This document shows positions 14,544 through 23,404 of a stretch of DNA of 24,155 nt, piece by piece. The notes beneath the pieces are model-generated. The model was not told the DNA's origin. It saw only the letters and a list, made by a program, of their open reading frames with translations, and ran no database searches. The position numbers and the translations under genes were made by a program. Source of the DNA: an uncultured Eubacteriales bacterium (GTDB lineage Bacteria; Bacillota; Clostridia; Oscillospirales; CAG-272); the NCBI GenBank assembly GCA_905205065.1, contig CAJLCI010000035.1, forward strand, positions 1 through 24,155, in the 5' to 3' direction. The first letter of the stretch is position 1. Each line of letters opens with the position of its first letter.

Positions 14544-17238
14544 GAATTTCTACCTCCCCGGCAGGTAATGTAACAGTGAACACCGTGCCGTGCGGTGTGT
14601 TGTCTGAAACGGTTATTTTGCCGCCGTGTGCATTTACAATGGAACGGCACAGCGACAAGCCCAGCCCCAAGCTGCGGCGGCTGTCGGCTATTTTATTTGC
14701 ACCGCTGTAAAACATATCAAATACCCGCTCTTTCATATCATCGGGTATCCCGTCGCCGTCATCGGCAATGGTTATAACAGCTTTATCTTCCTGCTTCCAA
14801 GTTTTAATCAAAATATTAGAACCTTTAGGCGTGTATTTAATGGCGTTATCCACAATATTTATAATAATCTGTACCATAAGCTTTGCGTCCATTTTGGCGA
14901 GCAGATAATCTTCTTTATGCCGAACGGTAATATGATGTTCTACGCTTTTTCGGTTCACATGATGTAGCGCTTCTGTGATGACATCGTCTACTAAATCCTC
15001 TGTAATGTTAAGATTAAGCCGTCCTTCTTCGATTCTTGCGACCGAAAGCAGATTTTCCACCAAATTGATAAGCCACATAGAGTCATCGTAAATATCGGTA
15101 TAAAGCTGATTCTTTGTCGCTTCGTCAAAGGAATTGCCGTTTGATATAAGGTTGCTTGCATTGCCTGAAATGGAAGTAAGCGGCGTTCGTAAATCGTGGG
15201 AAATAGCCCGCAAGAGATTGGCACGGAGCTGTTCATTCTTAGCGAGAATTGCCGCTTCTTCTTTCTCTCTTGCATTCTTTTCGTTTTCCAGCGACAAAGC
15301 ACATTCGCCGAGTATAGACAAAAGAATACTCTTTTCAAACGAATCAAGCGGCTCATTGCCTATATAAATGCCGACAACACCGTAGACTCGGCTGTTTACC
15401 CTTACAGCAAGGCATAGGCATTTTGCACTTGAAAGCGTTTCGGTAGTAGCGCCTGCGTGCTTGTTATTTTTCAGTACCCACTCTGCAACCGCCTTTTCAT
15501 TTATACCGGTTATTTCCTCGTCCGTTTTGTCACCTGAAACGGTAAAAATATGCGGCTCGCTTAAAGTTTCGTTTTCTGACAAATAGAACACAATATCCTT
15601 ACCGAGCAGTTTAATAAGTTGATTTGCCGTTGCAGAAACGATTTCGTTTTTACCCTTTGCCTGCTGTAAAAGCTGGTTTGTGTCAAACAGCACCTTGGTT
15701 CTGTAAGCAGCCTGCGCAGCCTGCTTTGCATGATTTTTGAGCTTTACGGCAAGAGAGCTTGTAAGCAGCGCCGCCAAAAACATAATCAAAAAGGTGACAG
15801 GATAGCCTTGATCGTAAGCCTGAAGAGCGAAGTGCGGTTCGGTGAAGAAAAAGTTGAAAACCAATACGCTGACAATAGAGGATATCAGACTGTAAATTCG
15901 ATGCCTTGTCACAACCGAGGTTACAAGGACACCGAGAACATATACCGTTATAATATTGGCTTCTGCAAAGCCCAAGTATCGAAACAGCATTCCGATACAG
16001 CTTGACAAAATCAAAATAGCAACGCTTTTCAAGAGATCGGAAACCGAGAACACGATTTCATTTTTCTTCCTTGCTTTTTTGACACGGTATGCTACACTTT
16101 TTCCTTCTGTGTCCGGTATAATATGCACATCCAAATTCGGCGTACTTGCAATTAACTTATCTGTAAGCGTAGGTTTAGAGAATATGCTCCTTCGGGTTGC
16201 AGCGCTCCTGCCAATCACGATTTTCGACACGCCCGACAGCCTTGCAAACTCAGCTATTTGAAAAGGTACATCTTCCCCGTACACAGTTTCGATTTTTGCG
16301 CCGAACTGTTCCGCAAGACGCATATTGCTCCGCAGTCGCTTTACATCTTCCTCGGACATGACCTGATAATCAGGGGTTTCCACAAACAGCGCGGTAAAAG
16401 CACCCTTAAAGGCATTCGCCATTCGGGCAGCAGTACGAATGATTTTGGGATTGGACGGCGATGATGAAAGGCAGACAAGGATATGCTCGTCCGTATGATA
16501 ATCGCTGTGGCTTTTAATTCTTACAGCTTCGGTAAGCAGATTTACTCTATCAGCGCAGCGTCGCAAAGCAATTTCACGAAGCGCCGTAAGATTTTCCACG
16601 GTAAAGAAATTCTCTGTTGCACGCTCAGCCTGAGTCGGGTTATAAACTTTACCCGCTTGCAGCCGTTCAATCAATTCCTGCGGCTCAATATCAACAAGCT
16701 CAACCTGACCGGCATTATCAAATACCGAATCGGGGATACGCTCGTGTACCATAATGCCCGTTATAGATGCAACGGTGTCATTGAGACTTTCAATATGCTG
16801 AACATTTACCGTGGTATAAACATCTATTCCCGCATTAAGCAGCTCTTCAATATCCTGATAACGCTTTGTATGTCGGCACACAGGCGCATTGGTATGGGCA
16901 AGCTCATCCACAAGGATTAACTGTGGGTGCCTGGCAAGCGCAGCATCAAGATTAAATTCCGAAAGAGTAATTCCGTTATATTCCGAAACAAGATTCGGAA
17001 GACATTCCAGCCCGTTTACAAGTGCAGAGGTCTGCGGACGGGCGTGCGGTTCAATGTAACCTGCAACAACATCAACACCGCGCCTCTTTGCCGAATGTGC
17101 GGCTTTCAGCATGGCATAGGTTTTGCCTACGCCTGCGGCATATCCGAAAAATATCTTTAAATGCCCGCGATTAAGGCTTTGTTCTTCCTTTTCAATTTGC
17201 TTCAAAATCTGTTCCGGGCTTTGCCTTGTTTCGTCCAT
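14536..17238 (-). CDS. kdpD: KdpD sensor histidine kinase
   Basis: Membrane sensor of K+ limitation or osmotic state that phosphorylates KdpE. The start is placed at 17238 because AGGAGGTG lies five bases upstream; an in-frame ATG eight codons earlier precedes the binding site. The 900 residues comprise the KdpD N-terminal domain (about 20-230) with Walker A AAGVGKT (34-40) and LVDELAHTN (109-117), a USP-like domain (about 250-375), four closely spaced membrane helices (about 403-500), a GAF-like domain (about 515-655), the HisKA domain with H681 (AISHDLRTPLTS), and the ATPase domain (DNAIKYTPKG, DDGDGIP, LGLGLSL). In the USP domain S258-x-S260 is followed after 20 residues by FTALF, close to the SxS-x20-FTAxY motif tied to cyclic-di-AMP binding in Staphylococcus aureus KdpD. 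The gene appears complete. Confidence 0.96.
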   Translation of the reverse strand: MDETRQSPEQILKQIEKEEQSLNRGHLKIFFGYAAGVGKTYAMLKAAHSAKRRGVDVVAGYIEPHARPQTSALVNGLECLPNLVSEYNGITLSEFNLDAALARHPQLILVDELAHTNAPVCRHTKRYQDIEELLNAGIDVYTTVNVQHIESLNDTVASITGIMVHERIPDSVFDNAGQVELVDIEPQELIERLQAGKVYNPTQAERATENFFTVENLTALREIALRRCADRVNLLTEAVRIKSHSDYHTDEHILVCLSSSPSNPKIIRTAARMANAFKGAFTALFVETPDYQVMSEEDVKRLRSNMRLAEQFGAKIETVYGEDVPFQIAEFARLSGVSKIVIGRSAATRRSIFSKPTLTDKLIASTPNLDVHIIPDTEGKSVAYRVKKARKKNEIVFSVSDLLKSVAILILSSCIGMLFRYLGFAEANIITVYVLGVLVTSVVTRHRIYSLISSIVSVLVFNFFFTEPHFALQAYDQGYPVTFLIMFLAALLTSSLAVKLKNHAKQAAQAAYRTKVLFDTNQLLQQAKGKNEIVSATANQLIKLLGKDIVFYLSENETLSEPHIFTVSGDKTDEEITGINEKAVAEWVLKNNKHAGATTETLSSAKCLCLAVRVNSRVYGVVGIYIGNEPLDSFEKSILLSILGECALSLENEKNAREKEEAAILAKNEQLRANLLRAISHDLRTPLTSISGNASNLISNGNSFDEATKNQLYTDIYDDSMWLINLVENLLSVARIEEGRLNLNITEDLVDDVITEALHHVNRKSVEHHITVRHKEDYLLAKMDAKLMVQIIINIVDNAIKYTPKGSNILIKTWKQEDKAVITIADDGDGIPDDMKERVFDMFYSGANKIADSRRSLGLGLSLCRSIVNAHGGKITVSDNTPHGTVFTVTLPAGEVEIHE

Positions 17239-17279
17239 AAAAACACCTCCTGTAAGTCTCATATTTTAAGAGAGCGAAA

Positions 17280-18194
17280 TTAAAAGAATTTTTTCCTTTT
17301 GAAGTAAATAAATTCGACGACTGCAATAATCAGCGCAACAAGTATAACAACCGGGTAACCGTACCGCCATTTAAGCTCAGGCATATAGGCAAAGTTCATT
17401 CCGTACCATCCCGTGATTAAAGTAAGAGGCAGGAAAAAGGTTGTGACGATTGTGAGAATCCCCATAATTTTATTTTGCCGTGCGTCTTGCTTTGACTGAT
17501 AAAGCTCACGAAGCTGAAGCATATTTTCACGAAGCAGCTGAACATGATTTTGCAATCTCTCGGCACGATAGGCAAATTTATCCCAGTCCTGCGTATCGTC
17601 TGCAAATGAAGAACACGTGCGGGATTGAAACAACTCTCCGATATTCGTCAGTTGTTCATAGTAAGCGTTTAATTCGGACAGCTTTTGCCTGTGTTTTGTG
17701 AGCAAAGGGAAAAAGTCTGCCGAACCGCCGGAACCGATATTTTCTTCCATTTTCTCTGTTTCTGACTCTATGTGAGAAAGATAGAGAACATCATCTTCTA
17801 TCATTTGCTCCATAAACCGCAAAAGAAGCTGAGCCGGGCTGTTCAGTTCCTGAAGCATACCTATCCGTTTGTCTACCCATAATTTCAAATCGCCTACATC
17901 TTCGACAAATAAGAGCGACTGTCCCGTCAAATAAAAGCCGAAAGAAAGCTGCGGTGAACGCTGTTCGCTTTTCTGAGGCAGGCGTAAGGTCCCGATGATG
18001 CAGTTTTTGAACACTTCCGCTTTACAGTAACGAATCGATCCGAGGCAGTGGAGAAGTTCTTTATAATACGGCAGTTGTTCTTTACATTCGTGAAATTCCG
18101 CCGTACTCATAACCGTGAAAAACGGTTTTCTATCGCCGCAGTTTTGGGCGGCTTGCAGACTCCCGTCTTTTGAATCAATGAAGTATTTCATCAT
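17280..18194 (-). CDS. CorA-family divalent cation transporter
   Basis: CorA-type channel protein, expected to form a membrane pentamer moving Mg2+ or a related divalent ion. The 304 residues have a soluble N-terminal domain with the long stalk helix (about 120-240), then two C-terminal membrane helices (about 243-262 and 282-297). The signature between them is present as GWYGMNF (262-268), and a basic KRKKFF end follows. Two adjacent ATGs start the frame, and AAGGAGGTA serves either. It stands 41 bases before the kdpD start region in the same direction and behind its own extended -10 promoter, so it appears to be the first gene of a corA-kdpD-kdpE unit. A CorA gene between kdpABC and kdpDE is unusual in my knowledge of kdp loci. 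Ion specificity (Mg2+, Co2+, Ni2+, or Zn2+ efflux) cannot be told. Confidence 0.9.
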   Translation of the reverse strand: MMKYFIDSKDGSLQAAQNCGDRKPFFTVMSTAEFHECKEQLPYYKELLHCLGSIRYCKAEVFKNCIIGTLRLPQKSEQRSPQLSFGFYLTGQSLLFVEDVGDLKLWVDKRIGMLQELNSPAQLLLRFMEQMIEDDVLYLSHIESETEKMEENIGSGGSADFFPLLTKHRQKLSELNAYYEQLTNIGELFQSRTCSSFADDTQDWDKFAYRAERLQNHVQLLRENMLQLRELYQSKQDARQNKIMGILTIVTTFFLPLTLITGWYGMNFAYMPELKWRYGYPVVILVALIIAVVEFIYFKRKKFF

Positions 18195-18215
18195 AGTACC
18201 TCCTTTCCGCTCTTT

Positions 18216-18224
18216 ATTATATCA
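18216..18224 (-). promoter_or_regulatory. Extended -10 promoter of corA-kdpD-kdpE
   Basis: On the minus strand TGATATAAT (perfect -10 with extended TGn) lies about 22 bases before the corA ATG. The -35 position (TAGAAA-like, 17 bases away) is poor, as is common when the extended -10 is present. It would allow the sensor genes to be expressed when the pump operon is off. Confidence 0.55.
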
Positions 18225-18241
18225 CAGTATGAAAGTATTTT

Positions 18242-18526
18242 CTACTTTAAATATTCCGCATTGATTGCCGCTTGATTTGGCAAAAGCAAATCAGAAAAGC
18301 TATTGACAAGGGCATTGCTTGAAGCCTTTTTCCATACCACAGCGGTCTGACTTCCTGAAGGATTCAGCGGTTCTATCGTACATCCTGCTTGCTCACAGAT
18401 AATACTATGTTGCTTTGTAGAAATGATAAGACAGTTGTAGGTATCGCCATTTGCAGAAGCATTGTTTTCTATAAAGCCAAAGTCAATGCGATTTTTGTTT
18501 AGCTTATGGATAGGGCAAGATAACAT
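18242..18526 (-). pseudogene. LysR-type regulator C-terminal remnant
   Basis: The 94-codon frame overlaps the end of the CBS gene in another reading frame and has no ribosome binding site of its own. Its body reads like parts of a LysR-family effector-binding domain: RIDFGFIE resembles the strand in the middle of that domain, and CTIEPLNPSGSQTAVVWKK followed by SNALVNSFSDLLL resembles the very C-terminus, where PL-x-P, a V-V-W-K-K strand and a final helix are typical. About 100 residues that should lie between are missing and the helix-turn-helix is absent. It therefore appears to be a doubly truncated fragment. The assignment rests on pattern memory and needs a profile search. Confidence 0.5.
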
Positions 18527-18771
18527 TCTTTGCGCATGATGCCGCCAATTCGGTAACGCTCCTGAATTTTCAAATCCGTATTTCCGACAGCCAAAATGTG
18601 ACGGAGGAAATCTCCCTCCGTCACACTTCCCACATACTGTTCTTCTTCATTCAGCACGGGTATGGCAGTATATCCGTGCGCACGAAAGCGTTCCAGTCCC
18701 TGACGGACCGTATCATTCTCATGGAGGAACACGGTGGAAATTTTCGGAATCATGATTTTGATAATGTTCAT
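18499..18771 (-). CDS. Truncated CBS-domain protein downstream of kdpC
   Basis: A 90-residue protein starting 7 bases after the kdpC stop, with GGAGAAG as ribosome binding site. Residues 1-60 form the first CBS motif (FLHENDTVRQGLERFRAHGYTAIPVLNEEEQYVGSVTEGDFLRHIL). The second, starting at RIGGIMRKECYLALSI, breaks off at a stop just as it begins. Relatives that I recall are about 135-140 residues with two CBS motifs, which together make the adenine-nucleotide-binding pair, so this copy lacks roughly 45-50 residues. The coding sequence passes directly into the LysR-like remnant, so the end was probably replaced by recombination. It may still be translated with kdpC, but a functional ligand-binding pair would need dimerisation of single motifs. 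Confidence 0.75.
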   Translation of the reverse strand: MNIIKIMIPKISTVFLHENDTVRQGLERFRAHGYTAIPVLNEEEQYVGSVTEGDFLRHILAVGNTDLKIQERYRIGGIMRKECYLALSIS

Positions 18772-18778
18772 AGTGTGA

Positions 18779-19387
18779 TTACTTCTCCAAAATTCCGTCC
18801 AGCATCAAATTCACTTTAAGAACATTAACGGTTTCTTCACCGAAAATACCTAAGAACTTACCGTCAGTGCATTTTTGAATAACCTCCCGCACCTCGTCCT
18901 CGGTCATATTGTTTGCTTTTGCAATTCTTGCTACCTGATACTCAGCGGCGGCAGGTGAAATATGCGGGTCAAGTCCGCTGCCCGAGCAGGTTACAAGGTC
19001 AACGGGGATTGCCGTTTCGTCCATATCGGGATTGGCCGCTCTGAGCTTTTCCACACGCTCCCGAACCAAAGCCTCATATTCTTCGCTTGCCGGGGAAAGA
19101 TTGGACGGTGCGGCATACATCAGAGTTATTCCGTTTTCGTCCTTGTAGGTTGAAACATCAATATTCATAATGCGCCCCCACATATGCCCGTCATCCGTAT
19201 ACTGTTGACCGAGCAGCTCACAGCCGTACTTTTTTCCGTCAACCTCAATAATACTTCCGTTTGCTTTATCAGGAAAAATAAGCTGTGCAATGCCTGTTAC
19301 AATACCTGTATAAACCACGCCGCAGAGCAATGTAAAAATAAGAAAGATTATAGCCGCTCTCGGCAGTACATTTTTCAATGTTTTCAT
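18779..19387 (-). CDS. kdpC: K+-transporting ATPase subunit KdpC
   Basis: Small single-span subunit of the KdpFABC pump, which stabilises the complex and affects ATP affinity. The start is put at 19387 because AAGGAGG lies eight bases upstream; the longer frame from 19408 includes that site. The 202 residues have one N-terminal membrane helix (about 9-36), then an outside domain with the family signature GSGLDPHISPAAAEYQVARIA and the closing ILGIF-like segment FLGIFGEETVNVLKVNLMLD. It follows kdpB by 13 bases. Confidence 0.96.
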   Translation of the reverse strand: MKTLKNVLPRAAIIFLIFTLLCGVVYTGIVTGIAQLIFPDKANGSIIEVDGKKYGCELLGQQYTDDGHMWGRIMNIDVSTYKDENGITLMYAAPSNLSPASEEYEALVRERVEKLRAANPDMDETAIPVDLVTCSGSGLDPHISPAAAEYQVARIAKANNMTEDEVREVIQKCTDGKFLGIFGEETVNVLKVNLMLDGILEK

Positions 19388-19400
19388 TATAAATTCCTCC

Positions 19401-21470
19401 TTATGCAAGCCCGAAAAGAACTAACAGCATATCAATCAGCTTAATGAAGATAAAAGGTGCCGCAAGACCGCCGAGACCGTAAATTAACAGATTGCGTGAC
19501 AAGAGCTTGCCTGCCGGCACCTCACGGTATTTAACGCCTTTGAGTGCCAGCGGAATCAACGCAATAATAATCAGCGCGTTGTAAATTATTGCCGATAAAA
19601 CAGCGCTTTGCGGGGAATGAAGTCCCATAATGTTAAGTGCCGAAAGCCCCGGATAAAGCCCCATAAACAAGGCGGGGATAATGGCGAAGTACTTTGCCAC
19701 ATCATTAGCTATCGAGAAGGTGGTCAGACTGCCTCTTGTCATTAAAAGCTGTTTGCCGATGCGGACAATATCAATAAGCTTTGTCGGCGACGAATCAAGG
19801 TCAACCATATTGCCCGCTTCCTTTGCCGCCTGTGTGCCTGTGTTCATCGCAACCGCCACATCGGCCTGCGCAAGTGCGGGAGCGTCGTTTGTGCCGTCGC
19901 CCGTCATTGCCACAAGGTGTCCCTTGGTTTGAAAATCCCGTATCATATGAAGCTTGCCTTCGGGCGTTGCTTCGGCAAGAAAATCGTCCACTCCGGCTTC
20001 TGCCGCAATAGCGGCGGCGGTCATCGGGTTATCGCCCGTAATCATAATGGTTTTTATGCCCATTTTGCGAAGATCAGCAAATTTTTCCTTTACGCCCTGC
20101 TTGATAATGTCTTTCAGATGAATAACGCCTAAAATCTTATGATTTTTCGCTACAACAAGGGGAGTTCCGCCTTGGTTCGCAATCTCTTTAACGATTCGGT
20201 CGCATTCATTAGAATAAATGCCGCCGTTTTCGGTCACATATTCCTGCATAGTGTCGGCGGCTCCCTTGCGGATTTCGTTGCCGTCGTAATCAACTCCGCT
20301 CATACGGGTTTTCGCCGTAAAGGGGATAAAGGTCATATTCTTGTCGGAAAGCTCTCTGCCGCGAATATTAAATTTTTCTTTTGCGAGAATAACTACACTT
20401 CTGCCCTCAGGCGTTTCATCGGCAAGCGAGGATAGCTGCGCCGCATCGGCAAGCTCCTGTTCACTTGCACCGTCTACCGGAATAAAGGCGCTCGCCTTTC
20501 GGTTGCCAAGTGTAATCGTGCCTGTTTTGTCAAGCATAAGTATGTCCACATCGCCTGCGGCTTCTATAGCTCTGCCGCTCATAGCAAGAACATTTGCCTG
20601 ATTAAGTCGGCTCATTCCCGCAATACCGATAGCCGAAAGCAAGGCGCCGATGGTGGTAGGGGCGAGGCAGACAAGCAGAGCTACCAGGGTGGTAACAGAG
20701 GTCGGATTATCAATTCCCGCCTGCTTTGCCGAGAATATGGAATAGGTATACAGCGACACAGTGACAAGAATAAATATAATGGAAAGTGCAACAAGGAAAA
20801 TCTGCAACGCGATTTCATTAGGCGTCTTTTTTCTGGATGCGCCCTCGACCATTGCAATCATTTTATCAAGGAAGCTTTCGCCTGCTTCATTCGTTATCTG
20901 CACGACAATCCAATCGGAAAGTACGGTTGTACCGCCTGTTACGGCGCTTCTGTCGCCGCCCGCCTCACGGATAACGGGTGCGGATTCGCCTGTGATAGCA
21001 CTTTCGTCTACCGAGGCCGCACCCTCAATAACCTCACCGTCGCCCGGAATTTGCTCTCCTGCTTTTACAATGACAATATCGCCTTTTTTAAGCAAAACGG
21101 AAGAAACGGCGGTTATCTGCTCTTTTTTATCGGCAGATGGTATTTTATGCGCCTCTACATCTTTCTTTGAAGCTCTCAGAGCGTCCGCCTGCGCCTTTCC
21201 GCGTCCTTCTGCAATTGCTTCGGCAAAATTTGCAAAAATACAGGTAAACCACAGAATAATGGCGATTGCCAAGGTGTAGCCGCTTGAAGCGTCTTTTAAT
21301 CCGAACAGGGAAACAATCCACAGCCCGGTTGTCAGGATAGCCGAAATATACACCAAAAGCATAACAGGGTTTTGCACCTGTGTTTTGGGGTTTAGTTTTA
21401 TAAATGAATCTTTTATGGCTCTGCCGAGCATCTTTTTATCGGCAAAAGCACTTTTTGTTTTCGATGCCAT
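19401..21470 (-). CDS. kdpB: K+-transporting P-type ATPase subunit KdpB
   Basis: Catalytic P-type ATPase subunit that powers K+ uptake through KdpA. Visible motifs are TGES (160-163) in the actuator domain, the CLAPTTIGALL membrane segment (268-278), the phosphorylation site DKTGT with D314, and MTGDGTNDAPALAQADVA in the hinge. Seven membrane segments are expected. The Ser of TGES is the residue phosphorylated for inhibition in Escherichia coli KdpB. The length of 689 is normal, the ribosome binding site AAGGAGG is strong, and the start is 12 bases after kdpA. No damage is seen. Confidence 0.98.
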   Translation of the reverse strand: MASKTKSAFADKKMLGRAIKDSFIKLNPKTQVQNPVMLLVYISAILTTGLWIVSLFGLKDASSGYTLAIAIILWFTCIFANFAEAIAEGRGKAQADALRASKKDVEAHKIPSADKKEQITAVSSVLLKKGDIVIVKAGEQIPGDGEVIEGAASVDESAITGESAPVIREAGGDRSAVTGGTTVLSDWIVVQITNEAGESFLDKMIAMVEGASRKKTPNEIALQIFLVALSIIFILVTVSLYTYSIFSAKQAGIDNPTSVTTLVALLVCLAPTTIGALLSAIGIAGMSRLNQANVLAMSGRAIEAAGDVDILMLDKTGTITLGNRKASAFIPVDGASEQELADAAQLSSLADETPEGRSVVILAKEKFNIRGRELSDKNMTFIPFTAKTRMSGVDYDGNEIRKGAADTMQEYVTENGGIYSNECDRIVKEIANQGGTPLVVAKNHKILGVIHLKDIIKQGVKEKFADLRKMGIKTIMITGDNPMTAAAIAAEAGVDDFLAEATPEGKLHMIRDFQTKGHLVAMTGDGTNDAPALAQADVAVAMNTGTQAAKEAGNMVDLDSSPTKLIDIVRIGKQLLMTRGSLTTFSIANDVAKYFAIIPALFMGLYPGLSALNIMGLHSPQSAVLSAIIYNALIIIALIPLALKGVKYREVPAGKLLSRNLLIYGLGGLAAPFIFIKLIDMLLVLFGLA

Positions 21471-21482
21471 AACAGTGCCTCC

Positions 21483-23294
21483 TTAAATAACATTACTGAA
21501 AAATTCAGCCAGCGGTCCTAATGCCAACGCAGGGAAGAAGCTGAGCGCGCCTATAATAAGGACAATTAGTATCAGCAGGAATACAAACATACCGTTTGTG
21601 GTGGAAAGTGTACCCGCGCTTGTTGCAATCTTCTTTTTCCCTGCAAGACTTCCCGCAATCGCCAGCGTTCCGATGATAGGCAGGAAACGGGCAAACAGCA
21701 TGACAAGACCGAGCGAAACATTTAAAAATACGGTATTTGCATTAAATCCGGCAAAGGCAGAGCCGTTATTACTGCCGCAGGAAGAATATGCGTATAGAAT
21801 TTCGGAAAAGCCGTGCGCTCCGCCATTGTTAAGACTGTCCGCTACGCTCGGGACTACCGCCGCAATACCGCTGCCTATAAGAATGGCAATCGGCGTAGCA
21901 AGGCAAACAAGCACAGACCATTTCATCTCGTAAGGTTCAATCTTTTTGCCTAAAAACTCAGGTGTTCTGCCGACCATAAGCCCGGCTATAAATACCGTCA
22001 GAATGGCAAATGCAAGCATACCGTAAAGACCGCAGCCAACGCCGCCGAAGATAACCTCGCCGAGCTGCATCAGGAGCATTGTCACCATACCGCCGAGCGG
22101 CGTGTAGCTGTCGTGCATAGAGTTTACAGAGCCGTTGGAAGCTGCCGTTGTAAATGCCGCCCATGTTGAGGATGTTGCAATGCCGAATCGGGTTTCCTTA
22201 CCCTCCATATTGCCGCCTGCTTGGTCGATCATAGAGATGTTGACGCCATCCTGTGCAAGCTGCGGTGTTGCAACCTGTTCGCTGACGGCGATCGTGCCGA
22301 GCGCCAACACAAGGCATATAAACATCGCCATAAATATTGCAACGCCCTGTTTTTTGTTCTTTACCGCCTTGCCAAAGGTGAAGCACAGCGCCGCAGGAAT
22401 AAGCAAAATTGAAAGCATTTCAATTAAATTTGTAAAGGCGTTCGGATTTTCGAGCGGATGAGCGGAGTTAACACCCATATAACCGCCGCCGTTTGTGCCT
22501 GATTGCTTAATGGCGACCTGACTTGCCGCAGGGCCCATAGGTACAAACTGTTCGGTAACAATTTCGGCGTCTTCTATTTTTTTGCCGTCAACTGTTACGG
22601 TATTTGTATCAAGGTCAATCTCGGCGTTTTCAAGGATTTCGCCGTCTGCGCTTACCGCAATCGGTTCAACGAGCGATACGGTTTCAGCTCCTTTAAGGTT
22701 TTGAATAACGCCGCCGCCTACAAGACAAAGTGAGATTACAAGATTAAGCGGAATCAAAATATGAATGATGATTCTCGTTATATCAACCCAAAAGCTGCCT
22801 AAGCCATCGGCTTTTACTTTTATAAATCCCCGTATCAGGGCAAACAGCACGGCAATGCCCGTAGCTGCGGAAACAAAGTTCTGCACGGTAAGTCCGAGCG
22901 CTTGCGTAAGATAGCTTAATGTAGACTCGCCGCTGTATGCCTGCCAGTTTGTATTGGTTACAAAGCTTGCCGCTGTGTTAAAGGACAAATCCCATTTTAC
23001 ACCCGAAAGCCCCTGCGGATTTCCGGGAAGAACTCCCTGCAAAAGCTGAAGCAAAAACAGAAAAACAAGACCGATGCCTGAAAAAATCAGAACTGAAACG
23101 GCATATTTTTTCCAGTTCATTTGCTCGTCCTTTTTGACGCGCATAACCTTATACACAGCGTCTTCACAGGGCGTTAGAATTTTTGAAAGAAAGGTTTTCT
23201 CTCCGTTCATTACCTTCTTGATATAAGCACCGAGCGGAATCGCCAAAGCAATAAGAACGACGAGATAAAGTATGTATTGTATTACCGAACTCAT
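21483..23294 (-). CDS. kdpA: K+-transporting ATPase subunit KdpA
   Basis: Potassium-selective, ion-channel-like subunit of KdpFABC, in the membrane. The 603 residues contain the expected pore-loop sequences: TNTNWQAYSGESTLSYLTQ (first), SGTNGGGYMGVNSAHPLENP (second), SNGSVNSMHDSYTPLGG (third) and CGSNNGSAFAGF (fourth), separated by hydrophobic helices. The ATG overlaps the kdpF stop (ATGA), so the two are translationally coupled. At 603 residues it is longer than the about 560 of E. coli. The extra residues seem to be in the outside loop around residues 215-260, rich in Glu, Asp and Val. Confidence 0.98.
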   Translation of the reverse strand: MSSVIQYILYLVVLIALAIPLGAYIKKVMNGEKTFLSKILTPCEDAVYKVMRVKKDEQMNWKKYAVSVLIFSGIGLVFLFLLQLLQGVLPGNPQGLSGVKWDLSFNTAASFVTNTNWQAYSGESTLSYLTQALGLTVQNFVSAATGIAVLFALIRGFIKVKADGLGSFWVDITRIIIHILIPLNLVISLCLVGGGVIQNLKGAETVSLVEPIAVSADGEILENAEIDLDTNTVTVDGKKIEDAEIVTEQFVPMGPAASQVAIKQSGTNGGGYMGVNSAHPLENPNAFTNLIEMLSILLIPAALCFTFGKAVKNKKQGVAIFMAMFICLVLALGTIAVSEQVATPQLAQDGVNISMIDQAGGNMEGKETRFGIATSSTWAAFTTAASNGSVNSMHDSYTPLGGMVTMLLMQLGEVIFGGVGCGLYGMLAFAILTVFIAGLMVGRTPEFLGKKIEPYEMKWSVLVCLATPIAILIGSGIAAVVPSVADSLNNGGAHGFSEILYAYSSCGSNNGSAFAGFNANTVFLNVSLGLVMLFARFLPIIGTLAIAGSLAGKKKIATSAGTLSTTNGMFVFLLILIVLIIGALSFFPALALGPLAEFFSNVI

Positions 23295-23383
23295 TTTTGT
23301 TCATCCCCTTTCATCAGTATATAGACATAATAGATTAGCAGTGCCGCAGCACAAAGACCGATAAATCCGATTATAATATTCAT
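23291..23383 (-). CDS. kdpF: K+-transporting ATPase subunit KdpF
   Basis: A 30-residue single-span peptide (MNIIIGFIGLCAAALLIYYV, then YILMKGDEQK) that stabilises the KdpABC complex in other bacteria. Its ATG has an excellent ribosome binding site (AAGGAGGTAAGACT before it), and its TGA overlaps the kdpA ATG. Size, position and the one hydrophobic helix followed by a short charged end agree with KdpF. Confidence 0.9.
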   Translation of the reverse strand: MNIIIGFIGLCAAALLIYYVYILMKGDEQK

Positions 23384-23404
23384 AGTCTTACCTCCTTGCC
23401 TGAT

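Noticed and set aside
17239..17262. Eight extra N-terminal codons of kdpD
   Set aside because: The strong ribosome binding site lies inside this stretch, five bases before the ATG at 17238.
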